64,000 nt of DNA, from NCBI GenBank assembly GCA_001687465.1, contig LVLI01000072.1:1-64000 (forward strand), given 5' to 3'. Source of the DNA: Halocafeteria seosinensis. Lineage: Eukaryota > Sar > Bigyra > Bicosoecida. Position numbers and translations under genes: made by a program. Below the pieces are notes generated by a model. That model made no database searches, had not been told where the DNA came from, and saw only the letters and a program-made list of their open reading frames with translations. Of the stretch, positions 22,996-35,719 are shown one piece after another; position 1 is the stretch's first letter, and each line of letters starts with the position of its first letter.

Positions 22996-23283
22996 TCAAT
23001 CGTCTTCTTCAAATTCTCGGTGTACCCAACGCCCAAACTCTCGGGCTTCGAACGCGATTTGTTGCAAGTCTTTTCGATGCTTTTGCGACATTTCGACATA
23101 GGCTTTCCACACTGGTTCAAGTCCCTCTTTCACAGCTGTCTCTACAACCCCTCGAAGTTTTTCAATATCCTCTTCGGTAATATCGTCTTCTTCCATTTGA
23201 ACATTCTTCAGAGATCCAAAGTCGTTTTCCTTCGCCGGCTGGATCCCGCTACGTTGAGCATCATTACGTGAGTACGTAGACAT
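22996..23283 (-). CDS. Small acidic hypothetical protein
   Basis: A single exon of 95 residues starts at ATG 23283. It begins with a short polar leader (MSTYSRNDAQRSG). The remainder is an acidic, probably helical segment (ITEEDIEKLRGVVETAVKEG, then WKAYVEMSQKHRKDLQQIAF, ending REFEEDD). The regular spacing of Leu, Ile and Val suggests a helix pair or coiled coil, and such small proteins are often complex subunits. I do not recognise the family. No signal peptide or membrane segment is present. The coding call rests on composition and a clean ATG. Confidence 0.5.
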   Translation of the reverse strand: MSTYSRNDAQRSGIQPAKENDFGSLKNVQMEEDDITEEDIEKLRGVVETAVKEGLEPVWKAYVEMSQKHRKDLQQIAFEAREFGRWVHREFEEDD

Positions 23284-24500
23284 TTTCAACGGTTAAATAG
23301 CCGTACGTCCCTAATTCACTGCATGAAGTATTAGATGATAAAATGACCGCCGGCGTCTGTGAAGCATACTGTACTCCTGGCTTTCATTTCCTAAATTTGA
23401 CGCAACTCAATCATTGGTATTCGAACTATATGACAAATGTACAGCATTCTGGATAAGATCTTTGTACACATATATACCTTTATCGACGCAACCACTGACT
23501 CTGCGATATGTAGTTGGTTAAATCTCCAGCGTTCCGGTAGCGTTAAGAGTGTTGATGAAGCGTGCTATGATGTTCCGTTATACTCGCAGTTGTTCAATAA
23601 TGTTTTCTTTTTCCTGGTTTCTTCCATGATGCAGTTACACGAGTGTGCATAATGAATGCAATGGCGACAGAATCAACTCAACAGATAGTGACGGCTCCAG
23701 GACCCGGACAAATTGACGTCACAGCGGGCCCGTCGCTTCTTAACACGGGCGCATACCGCTCCTCGTTAAGAGGATGCAGTCAACTTCCCGGCCGGTGGGC
23801 TATCTGTCACATTTGTGTGTGTCACGTTCCGCCGGTTCCGGGGAATCCATGTCATTCGCTGGCTCTAGCGGGGACCAGTTGGCAATACCCAAGAAACTTT
23901 AATACACTTCTGAGCAGATTGACTTAAGATTTCTCTACTGCATGACAGGATTCGCATGGATGGGCTGTATGTCACCAGACCTTACAAAGTGCCAGCAGCG
24001 GCCTGCTGATGCCAGAACCTCGAAGATTCCGCATTCCAATGGGCCAGTGTGCCCCCGGCAAACGATTTGGTAGGTGAAGTGAAGCTGCTCTTCTGCACAC
24101 TAACTACGCACAAGGTGGGTGTCTCGTTGTATTGTCTGTATATGGTGTGCATCAATTAGGTTGGGACTAAGACGTGGTTTCCCGTTGTAAAGTGAGGCCG
24201 CTTGAAGCAGCATTTTCCACTTGATCCCTTCAACCAGTAAGCCTTTTTTGGCCTCCTCCACCTTCGAGCGACTTTTCAGCTCTCCGTGGTTGCTCTGTGT
24301 AAGATACTACGATACGGTCTTGCTCTATGGGTCTCTGGTTTGCATTGGAGATCACAACGGGTTGGAGCAACGAGGTATTTGCTACCTAGATAGCAAAGCA
24401 AAGGAGGCCATCAGCAGCCAGTGAGTGATACTGTATAGGGCATTGTCTGATGCTGTTTTTGGCCGAATACATACGATTTGGATCGTTTGCAGATACAGAT
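23284..24500. other. Intergenic, 1.2 kb, with a dispersed repeat
   Basis: Shared upstream region of the small acidic protein (leftward) and Cys-rich gene B (rightward). It contains copy 1 of the dispersed repeat (23721-23825). Apart from that I see no gene. Confidence 0.45.
23721..23825 (+). repeat. Dispersed repeat, copy 1 (105-bp core)
   Basis: The core starts ACAGCGGGCCCGTCGCT and ends in the CTGTCACATTTGTGTGTGT run. It is nearly identical to copies at 53927-54032 and 60350-60454. It contains two potential hairpins: GCCCGT/ACGGGC, and ACCGC-CCTC/GAGG-GC(A/G)GT, the latter with one mismatch in this copy. The copies diverge abruptly outside the core. I cannot match it to a known element family. 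Confidence 0.8.
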
Positions 24501-27175
24501 ATGAGAGAGAAACGTCTTGAGCAGACACGGAGGAGAAGGTGGGGGCTAAATACGGCCTCATTTCGGACTCTACAGTACTCGTTTGCAATAGCGGCCCTAG
24601 TTGCCCTACTTTCAATACAGCTCTCAGCGGCCCAATATGGAACCAGAGGGTATGTATTACATGCGGAGTATTGTAGCATTGGTAGGAGATACAGTTCTTG
24701 TACGGTCTGACATGGTGCATACATGCAGACTTAGCAGTTCTCCCTTGCCGGAGCCAAACTGCTCCCCAGGGGAATTCATCAATGGCACGATATGTCAGGA
24801 CTGTCCGCTCGGGAAATTTTCGACCCAAGGGGATAGCCAAACCTGCGAAACATGTCCACCCGGGGAGGAGGCCTGTTTCTATCAAGAAGCATGTGTTGTG
24901 GTTCCCGCTACCCTCGCTACGGAAGCTTGTGAGGAGTGCCCTGATGGCCACGCGGGCTCTGGTGGAAGCGACGCATGCTTTCCTTGTGGTGCTGGGAGAT
25001 TCGTTGGTTCTACTGGCACTAAGTGCACCGATTGCCAAATTGGAAGATACGGATATGATACTGTACCACAGCGAAGCGAAGGATGCATATTTTGCCCACG
25101 TAAGTTTTGGTATGTCACAGAATCTCGGAGACATTCCCTCACTGTAGGCACTAACTATTCACAGAAGGGTATATAACAGAGAAAACAGGAGCCCTAAACG
25201 TGAGTTCATGCTCTATTCCATGTCAGAAAGGTCACTTCTGGGATGTAAGGGATTTTACAATCGCGGAATGTGAGGGGTGCGCCAAAGGGAAGTTTAATGA
25301 CCAACTTGCTCAAACCGAATGTAAAGACTGTCCGCGTGGTAAGCCCTTCCCAAGAGTCTACAATGCCCATAAGAAAGCCTACAGGGATCTATCATTTGTA
25401 ACCAACAGGTTTCTTTGCGGATAACAAAGATAGTGAATTATGCAAAGCCTGCCCAACAGGCACTGTACATCGTGACATTACCGGTGCGACTTCAGAGGAA
25501 GACGCTTGCGGTGATTCCTGTGGCCCAGGCTTCCGCATACACCCGCAGAACATTAACTGCACAGCGTGCGCTGAGGGGCAATACCAGCCGAAGAGTGTGT
25601 CGACGACCTGTTTTGATTGCCCACCTGGAACTGAAGGCTTATTTCCTGCGAGTGTGTCGTATAAGAATTGCACTGTTTGTGGAGTTGGCAAGTTTTCTCC
25701 AGAGAGCGGACTCCCTCGATGTCTGTCCTGCCCTAAAGGACGGTCTAGTGCGGGTGTTAATTCTACGCAAACCTTTCGACCTCAGACCAAGAACGGCGCA
25801 ACATCGATTACATTTGAAGGGTTTACCGAATGCCTCCCTTGCGCCCTAGGTTTCTTCGCGGATGTTTTGGGGAGCGGAAGTTGTAAACCATGCCTTGAGG
25901 GGAAAACTACGAACTCAACTGGAGCTGATAGCATTGCTGATTGTTTTGATTGTGGCCTTGGTACCTTTGAGTTTGGTGGTGTCTGCGTAAGTGTGGTCAA
26001 TTCCCCTTAAAATTGGCTCATTGTGACCCTGTGTATGTTATTTTGGTATCCAGGAATTGTGTACGCTAGGAACGTTTGGTGATAAGCCAGGCTTGCACCA
26101 GACTTGTCAATTTTGCTCGGCAGGAAGGTATCAAAATTCTACAGGCCAAACAACTTGCTTGGATTGCACCACTGGATTCATTCCAAACCCTTCGGACAAC
26201 GGTGGTGCTACCTCCTTTGATCAAGCGTGTATTGAAGCTTCGCCCACGCCTACTGCTTCTTCTTCGCCGTCAGGTACTCCAAGTTTCACTCAGTCTCCCT
26301 CGGTTACCAGTTCCGTGTCTCCAACGCAAACAAGCACTCCTAGCCACACTGAAACACCAAGTGTAACACCGAGCGTTACGTCTTCCGTGTCTCCGACGGA
26401 AACAAGCACACCTAGCAAAACTCCGACACCAAGTGTAACACCGAGCGTTACGTCTTCCGTGTCTCCTACACACACATCGACAGCAACGGTCACCATGACC
26501 GGCTCTGGGACTGCTTCTCGAACTTCTACTCCCACAAGCACGTCTACCCCAACGTCCACCAGTACGAGTACTTCCACTCCTACGGGAACGGGATCTCCCA
26601 GCTTTACACCGTCTACAAGTCAATCTCCCCGAATGCATGCTGGCATTGCCCCAGACGAAGATGACGGATTCGTTGAGGATGGACTGCCTTACCTTCTCAC
26701 AGCTTTAGGGCTGCTACTGCTATTGTGTTTGTTGTTTGCATTTTTCATGGCTCGACGTCGCCGTAAGAAGAAGGAAGAGGAAGTCCTAGAGAACGGGAGA
26801 GATCGTTCGAAAACCAGGATTGAGGCCATAAACCCGTTGCAAGGTGAATCCAAATACGCCACTGACACTTCTACACCAGAACATGGTATGAGAAATACAG
26901 CGTTTCGCTCGAAGATTACGCAGCCCATGTCAAATCGCCAACTACACGGGCCTCAGAAGCTGGGAAAGGGTTTCGATGATGGTGACTCTGGTAGCAGGAG
27001 TGTAACAGATTTTACAGGGGACAAACGAGGTTTCGTTCCTAGTAGAAGCAGGAATCTAGTGCCCAGCACCGCCGTCGACATCGAAAACCCCTTAGAGAAC
27101 GAGACGCCATCAAGGAAAGACAGCAAAGTGAAGCAGAAGTTCAAAACATGGTTCGGAGGCAAAAGTGAATCGTGA
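24501..27175 (+). CDS. Cysteine-rich type I membrane protein with Ser/Thr/Pro stalk (paralogue B)
   Basis: Model: exons 24501..24649, 24729..25099, 25165..25338, 25409..25986, 26054..27175; 797 residues. The N-terminus has a basic cluster (EQTRRRRW) then a signal sequence (FAIAALVALLSIQLSAAQ). Residues about 50-480 carry CPxG/CxxC modules parallel to paralogue A (CSPGEFINGT, CPPGTEGLFP, CGVGKFSPESGLPRC, CQFCSAGRYQNSTGQTTC). The stalk (about 485-625) is Ser/Thr/Pro-rich. A transmembrane helix (LLTALGLLLLLCLLFAFFM, about 637-656) is followed by RRRRKKK and a basic cytosolic tail of about 140 residues. Three of its four introns match positions and phases in paralogue A, ending modules at CP(x), CPRG and (V/K)C, so the two arose by duplication of the whole gene. 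The role is unknown, presumably cell-surface recognition or adhesion. Confidence 0.85.
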
Positions 27176-27337
27176 CTACCCGCCGATTAACAACGGACAA
27201 TGACATGTTCATGTGTGTGTATTCTCTATGCTCATGTTATTGAGTACAACAGGGATAGGAAAATAAAGCGCGTAACCCGTGAAAAACACATCTATGAACA
27301 CTACTGTTTTACGCTGAGTACTTCAGAAGTACTGTGC

Positions 27338-29920
<2,583 letters not shown>

Positions 29921-30472
29921 GGTCCGCTGAAAAGTACGCACAGCTCTGGATAGCATTTCAACCAGACAATACGAACACCAACACTACTAAGAGGGGAGAA
30001 AGACGAACAAATTCAGCTATTATTTATCCTACGAGCGATAAATATAGGCGACAAATCGGGCAATGTACGCGCTTTGCGCCCCTCCGGATCGGCTCCACAG
30101 AGTGCGGAAAACGCAACCCAACAAAAGTTTGTCGCTTCGACGCGCAAGCAAGCGAACAAACATTTCGCAAGCTCTCGATGGAGAGGAACTTGGATGTGGC
30201 GTCGTCGGGGTTGGCATGCAAACGTCTACCCGGAATACAACGATTGTCTGGAGAGGAAAGACATGGAATAGATCAGATATCTCATGGCATCGTTACCGAG
30301 GCGCAATGTAGCGTCATGTAAAGGGAGGAACCGCGGAATGCAGAGGTACAAGTCGTACGACGTGATAATTCCTCACGATCACTTAGGACTACACGAGAGT
30401 GGACGAATAGCACGGCATGCGATATTCTAGTATGACATCTAGCACGTTCCGGTTTCTCTAAACAGGTCCAAT
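29921..30472. other. Divergent intergenic region, 552 bp
   Basis: Upstream of ATP synthase beta (leftward) and the GT47 gene (rightward). Several overlapping short frames on both strands in 30024-30311 are not protein-like. It must contain both promoters. Confidence 0.4.
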
Positions 30473-33219
30473 ATGAAAAGCGATGACAACGGGCCACAAC
30501 TTGGTCCGCAACGGGAGACTCCAGCGCTGGAATCAAAGAATCAAAGAATGGTTCAAATTTTCATCTCTGTGTTCATTCTTATAGTGCCTACTCTGACAGC
30601 AGGAGAGATTGTAAGGGAACAAGACTGGAAAGAACCTCCGCTAACGCATCGTCAACACATTTATGAGGTTGTGATGCGTGAGCTCGTAGAGCAAGAACTT
30701 GCTTCGGGGAAAAAGTTAAACATATATGACATAATGACGGAGGTGGTTCGGCAGCATCATCAAAGTCTGGACAAGTACTTTGAGTAAGTGTTCCACGTGC
30801 TGTGCTATTTGTGGTAAAGAGCTTCTACATGTCGCTTCGGATTTTCAGATATACTTATCACATGCCAAGAATCAGGTTTTGGGGGACTCGCAAAACCTGG
30901 ATAGACGAAATTTGGCTGCACTCACTGAATGAAATGGATCTAATGGAGGACACTCACAAGAACGGGTCAGCGTGTGTGCACTGTGGATGCTTGAACTTCG
31001 CCAGTTCTCAATGGGAGTCGTACACGGGGATGAAGGCGGATCAGTTTCGTGCTTACGTTGACAGATTACTTTCTAAAGGTGACCTCGAACTACTATGGAG
31101 CCAGATCGTGCCACTGCCTTGCTCGGTTGTATTGCGAATTCCCTGGATGCGGGCGCGTCATTTCAAGCCGATAATGGAATACCTTCGGGGCGTGCTTTCC
31201 TCTGAACTGCTGAGAGGAATAACTTACATAACGACCGTCGAAGACGACATAGGCGCCGAGAGATTGCTTGGTTACGACTATGTCAATTGGGGAGTAAACA
31301 TTACCGTGTTTATGGGTAACTCCGGGAGAAAGTCTGGTTCTGGCTTAAGTGTAGTTCAGATCCCCGCAATTAACGGGAACTATAGCATTAAGGACTGTGG
31401 GAGCGAAACAGCAAGCCCCTCTACACCCGATAGAATGATATCTTTTGTCGGTCTATTCGGAACAGGCGCTGTCACTGACCCTACTTTGACTCGGAAACGG
31501 TGTGTAGCAGCTTCCATAGAACATTTCGGCTTGAAATCGGCTTCGTGCTTAGAGTGGAGGTTTGGCAAGAATGGTACGAGAACCATTATATTGAACTTGG
31601 TCCATCGATGCTTATCTTCATTAGTTTGGTTTGCAGCGTCTGAAAGCACTCGTGTGTCAGCGGCTATGGGCAATGTAATTCCTTTGGAAGGAGACAAAAC
31701 CTGGTGTGCAACTGTGCGCCATCTAGAGCATACCAGCGGTAGGTTTGTATATTACCGTGGTCCGGAGTGGATGTCCACGTTATGTCGTAGCTTTTTCTCT
31801 CTCGCTCCTCGAGGCAACGGTGCAACAAGCTATCGACTGTTTGAACTTCTTCAGCTAGGGATTCCGCCCATATACATTTGGAAAAATTTACTAGATCTTC
31901 CATATTCCCGGTTGACGGAGAATTCGTTGAAGCCAGAAGATCATTGGATTCCAGTCAATCCTAGGATCTCTACCTGTGTGCAGCTTCCGTCGACTGCTAA
32001 TCGAAGCTCCCAGCCTCACTGTTGGAGATGGAAAGATATTGCTCACGTGTTCCGCATAGATGAGTTTGAGGAGTCCCAGGCATCTGGATTAAGAAGTATA
32101 CTACAGCCATCAGACTCTGAAGACCGTAGAAATACGATGACCGCGCTTGCTTCTAATGTATCGCTGTATTACTTTTCCCAGGACGCCGTAGTATTGCATA
32201 TGCTGCGCTTCGTAATAGGCACTTCTTGGCTTCCACAGCTGGCTTCGCATCCCATGAGAACTGAGCGAAATCCCAGCCGGATACACTCCCCTTTAGTCTT
32301 ACAAGAGGTCGAACTAGCGAGACAGCTTGCTCCCGAGGCCTTGAGCAATTGGGAATCCCAGTTACACGTCGCTCCCACGGCAGCCTTGAGGAGAACACAT
32401 ATTCCGTTGATTGTTAGTGCTCGACACCTTGAGCACGAACCTCCTTTTCCTTCTTACAATCATGAAGAAGTGGGGAAATGGAAGTGCGATCCTCAATTAT
32501 CGTTGATTCACGAATGTAACGGTATCCCCCAGGAACGCATGGTTGCCGTGGAAAGTTACCGCCGATACTGCAACGACTCTCGTCTTCGAGAACTTTCTCT
32601 GTTCCGCAATATAAAAGCTGGTTTATTCCTCCTTCACTTCAATGTTTCGAGTTTGCTATTCGATAGCGTAGTGGACATTGCTGCCTACGTCTCGGATACC
32701 TTGTTGAGGAGAGGGCTCGTTCCACACGCTAGAAACACGCTGAATCACCTCTTCGGCAACGACTTTGTCAGGGAAGAACTGGAGGAACCTCCAGATCATG
32801 TTCGGATATTTCCTCGGGATATTCCTCGTTCGTGTATCCCTCAGGCTATTTACAGCGAGGATTTGACCGACGAGACGCTCAAACGAGACATCGAAGCGAC
32901 ATTGAGTAATGAAGCTCATCAAAATGCATATGTTGCCCGTGCTTCTCACAAAGCGTATTTTCCGAGAAAAATCAGCCTCCCTGCAATAGTGGAGCGATTA
33001 AAGAAAGAGGTCGTGAGAGCACCCATCAAGGGGTTTAGTAAGATCACCTCCGAAACTACCAACGGCGAAGGTTTCAAAATAAACGAAGAGCGTTTCCCGG
33101 AAGAGCCACTCGAAGAACGAGAATCCAAAGAAATGCGCGTACGGGTGTTTGCGGTAGAAACTGTTGCTTCGTACCTACAATACTTGTATAGTATGGACGG
33201 GATTGCGAAGGAACCGTGA
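30473..33219 (+). CDS. Exostosin-family (GT47) glycosyltransferase, type II membrane protein
   Basis: Model: exon 1 30473..30783, exon 2 30849..33219; 893 residues. A membrane anchor (VQIFISVFILIVPTLTAG, about residues 27-44) after a short polar N-terminus gives the type II Golgi topology typical of glycosyltransferases. The exostosin signature lies at about residues 418-446: SFFSLAPRGNGATSYRLFE, then LLQLGIPPIYIW, which forms the nucleotide-sugar site in GT47 enzymes. Many N-glycosylation sequons (NIT, NGT, NRS, NVS) lie on the luminal side. GT47 members add uronic acid, xylose, galactose or arabinose units to polysaccharides; the substrate cannot be read here. About 430 residues after the signature do not match a domain I know. 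The gene ends 14 bp from the convergent SLC35F-like stop codon. Confidence 0.82.
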
Positions 33220-33233
33220 AGTTGTGTATTGAA

Positions 33234-34727
33234 CTATTTCTTCTGGTATATCGTTTGCGAAACCACTCTTAATGCCGTTCTAGTAATCGGAAAATTCAGC
33301 GAAATGAATCCCATGACGATGCAAACCACACCTCCAATGGCTTCGGGTGACAGCTTTGTGTCGTGCACGAAGTGGTCGACGAAAATTGAGACGGGCACAA
33401 CTAGCATTGTTCCTACGGACATGAAGAGTGGACTAACTAGCATGATGCCATACAAGAGAACGACGTTGTAAAAACCGTCCATGAAAGCATTGCCAGTCAA
33501 GATTTGTAAGTGCTCCTTAGATGGCCACTGCCAGATTTCAACCTTCGTGGCATTGAATAAAGGAAATATGGGCCACATTAGCACCAATGTGTAAAATCCG
33601 ATCAATGCCAACATGCACATCGAGGCTTCAGCTTGGATGAGAATGTTCGAATGCTTAGTGATGCTTTGTCCTGAGTCGCGCCGCATAAGAGTGTCATTCT
33701 CAGTCCCCAACGAATAGCTGTTCTTCGATTCTCTGAAATTGAGAGATCTATCATCTGTTATCACAGAACCAGGGTCTGTCGTACTGTACTCTATTGTATC
33801 AATCGTCACTTCGGAAAACACGGAGGTGCCTCGTGAAGATTTCTTCAGTTCCTCCTGATCCTCCTCGGGTTCCATGTACTTTTTATACAAAACCTCATAA
33901 AGTCCGTACAGAACTGTACTACCGATTACCCAAACATAGCCCAAAGCCGTAGGATTAGAATCACCTCCACTGGTGCGCTCCGGAGCTATCGCTACCAGCA
34001 CTAGTCCTACCACTGATATCACTACCGCAAACACTTTCTGGATCGTCACCTTTTCCTGCGAAAATTACATATGCCTACGGGAGGTCCCGAAGCAGAATTA
34101 CATTCATGGGTTGAGATACTTACTCTTACTAGCCAGACAGAGAAAATAAAGACAAATACAGATATGCTCTGGTAGATACTGTTGTTCGCAGCTACCGTGG
34201 TCAAAGGCAATGAGACATACCATAGCCACGCTACTATAAACAGCAAAAACGACAGGATGCATCCCAAGATGAGAAAATGCTTAGGAGTGATCTCATACCC
34301 AGGATTTTTGAGAGTTACTGGCTCCACATCCACGTGACCCTGTGCTATCAAGTTGTCTGCTTGCTTCTTCCTTCGCCAGAACAAGATGCCCGCCGGAATA
34401 AAGTAAACCATGTACATACAATGGATATACCTGCACGATTCGGAGACAGTAGAGAAGTGCCCAGCCGTGACAAGACTTACAGTTCACAACTTACCAAGTC
34501 ATAAAGAAATGTCCAACTGGAAGCGACTGAAGCAGTTCGGACATAGCTACCCACGTGACGATCATTCCCATTACGCAGAATACTGCCTGGGCATACCTGA
34601 TGATAGTTGCTTTCTTTTCTGCCTTATTTTGAGCATCTTCTTCCCCATCTTTGGCCACCAAATCACGGTTTGCAAGGTCCTCAAATTTTGCCAAGCTTGG
34701 CTCCTCACTTCCAACGCCGTTGTCCAT
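33234..34727 (-). CDS. Drug/metabolite transporter superfamily protein (SLC35F-like)
   Basis: Model: exons 34727..34495, 34430..34124, 34055..33234; 453 residues. It has about ten hydrophobic segments. Examples are YAQAVFCVMGMIVTWVAMSE, FLILGCILSFLLFIVAWLWY, VFAVVISVVGLVLVAIAP, MLALIGFYTLVLMWPIF and IGGVVCIVMGFISLNF. The pairs SIYQSISVFVFIFS and EKVTIQKVFAVVISVVGLV show the EamA-like half-repeat of the superfamily. The second half has SVGTMLVVPVSIFVDHF. A long hydrophilic loop of about 100 residues (after the sixth segment, rich in Ser, Glu and Asp) separates the halves. Within the superfamily the layout is nearest SLC35F solute carriers; substrates of that group are mostly unproven (thiamine has been proposed for SLC35F3). 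The location would be Golgi, plasma membrane or vacuole and cannot be told from sequence. Confidence 0.8.
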
Positions 34728-35719
34728 CTTCCCAGATCAGCTGTTCCGATTTCAAACAAACACGGTGCGCACGGCAGATCAGACTGTGGCAACTTTCGGT
34801 CACCTTTCCGTAGTCTAGCTGGATGGTACTGGATCACCCTACGTTCGGAATGTATGGCCTAAAGGTCGTTTGTAGCGTGTCCACCAGCGTTGCACTGCAG
34901 CAGAGCAACCAGATTTGCCGATCCTAGGAACGAGGGGACGGACTATCTCCACCAAGTTAGAGTGCTACCAAAAAGTGTACTACACTTGAGACTACGAAGA
35001 CTTCCTCAATCTGATGCAAGGCAAACAAGGGTTATCTATATGTCTGGACTGTAGCACAACTATCAACGGAAGGGGAAATGCACTGAAGTTGAATTTTCCC
35101 GCCGAGCTGGCCTTGACTCAAGGGTGGCATTCGGCGGCTGAAGAGGTTGGTGCCTCCTTCAGTTCAGTTTTTATAAGCACAAGGAGCTTTTGTTTTGCCC
35201 CTATTTTCGCTCGTACTAAGTTCCTTAGTTCCCCTTTCTCCTGCTACTTCGGTTCTACAGTTTCTCCTGGTAATCCGACAGCGTGGTTCAGTGAGTGTTT
35301 CTGGCTTTCTTGGAAGTGTCAAAACTGTATGTGGTATTGGTTCGCACTAGGCAACAAGGAGGAAAAGAAGAGAGAAAAAAACCGGATGGACGACAGAAAT
35401 TCTTGTAGTGCTTCGTCCGTCCGTGTTATGTTAGACAGTGTTGTTCACCAGGATTTCAGCAATTTCGACCAACGAAGTCGCCGCTCTTGGCGGGATGGAT
35501 GGTTGAGGCGTTCCTTGAAGTTGAAGCGGCAAGAAAAGATTGTCGTCTTTATTGGCTTGTTCTGAGCCATTTGTCCATTCAGTCGGTCTATTGCCCAAAT
35601 GGTAGGTCATTCAGGACAGAACCAACTCGCTGGTCGAAGCTAACCTTGCCATCTTTGGAAGGACACCTGTTGCCGGGAAGGGCAGGCTCGGAAAACAGGA
35701 GAATAGCGGGAATAAAGCT
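34728..35719. other. Divergent intergenic region, 1 kb
   Basis: Between the SLC35F-like gene (leftward) and the Zn2Cys6 gene (rightward). A 183-codon open frame at 35014-35565 has no domain or splice support and is probably leader or chance sequence. No other gene seen. Confidence 0.4.

Noticed and set aside
23100-23125. tRNA-like T-loop sequence GGTTCAAGTCC
   Set aside because: It lies inside the coding frame of the small acidic protein and no matching acceptor, D or anticodon arms surround it.
24382-25134. 250-codon frame on the minus strand
   Set aside because: It is opposite the well-supported Cys-rich gene B exons and has no domain or start of its own.
35014-35565. 183-codon frame upstream of the Zn2Cys6 gene
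   Set aside because: No recognisable domain, odd composition, and no splice phase linking it to the transcription factor exon. More likely leader or chance sequence.
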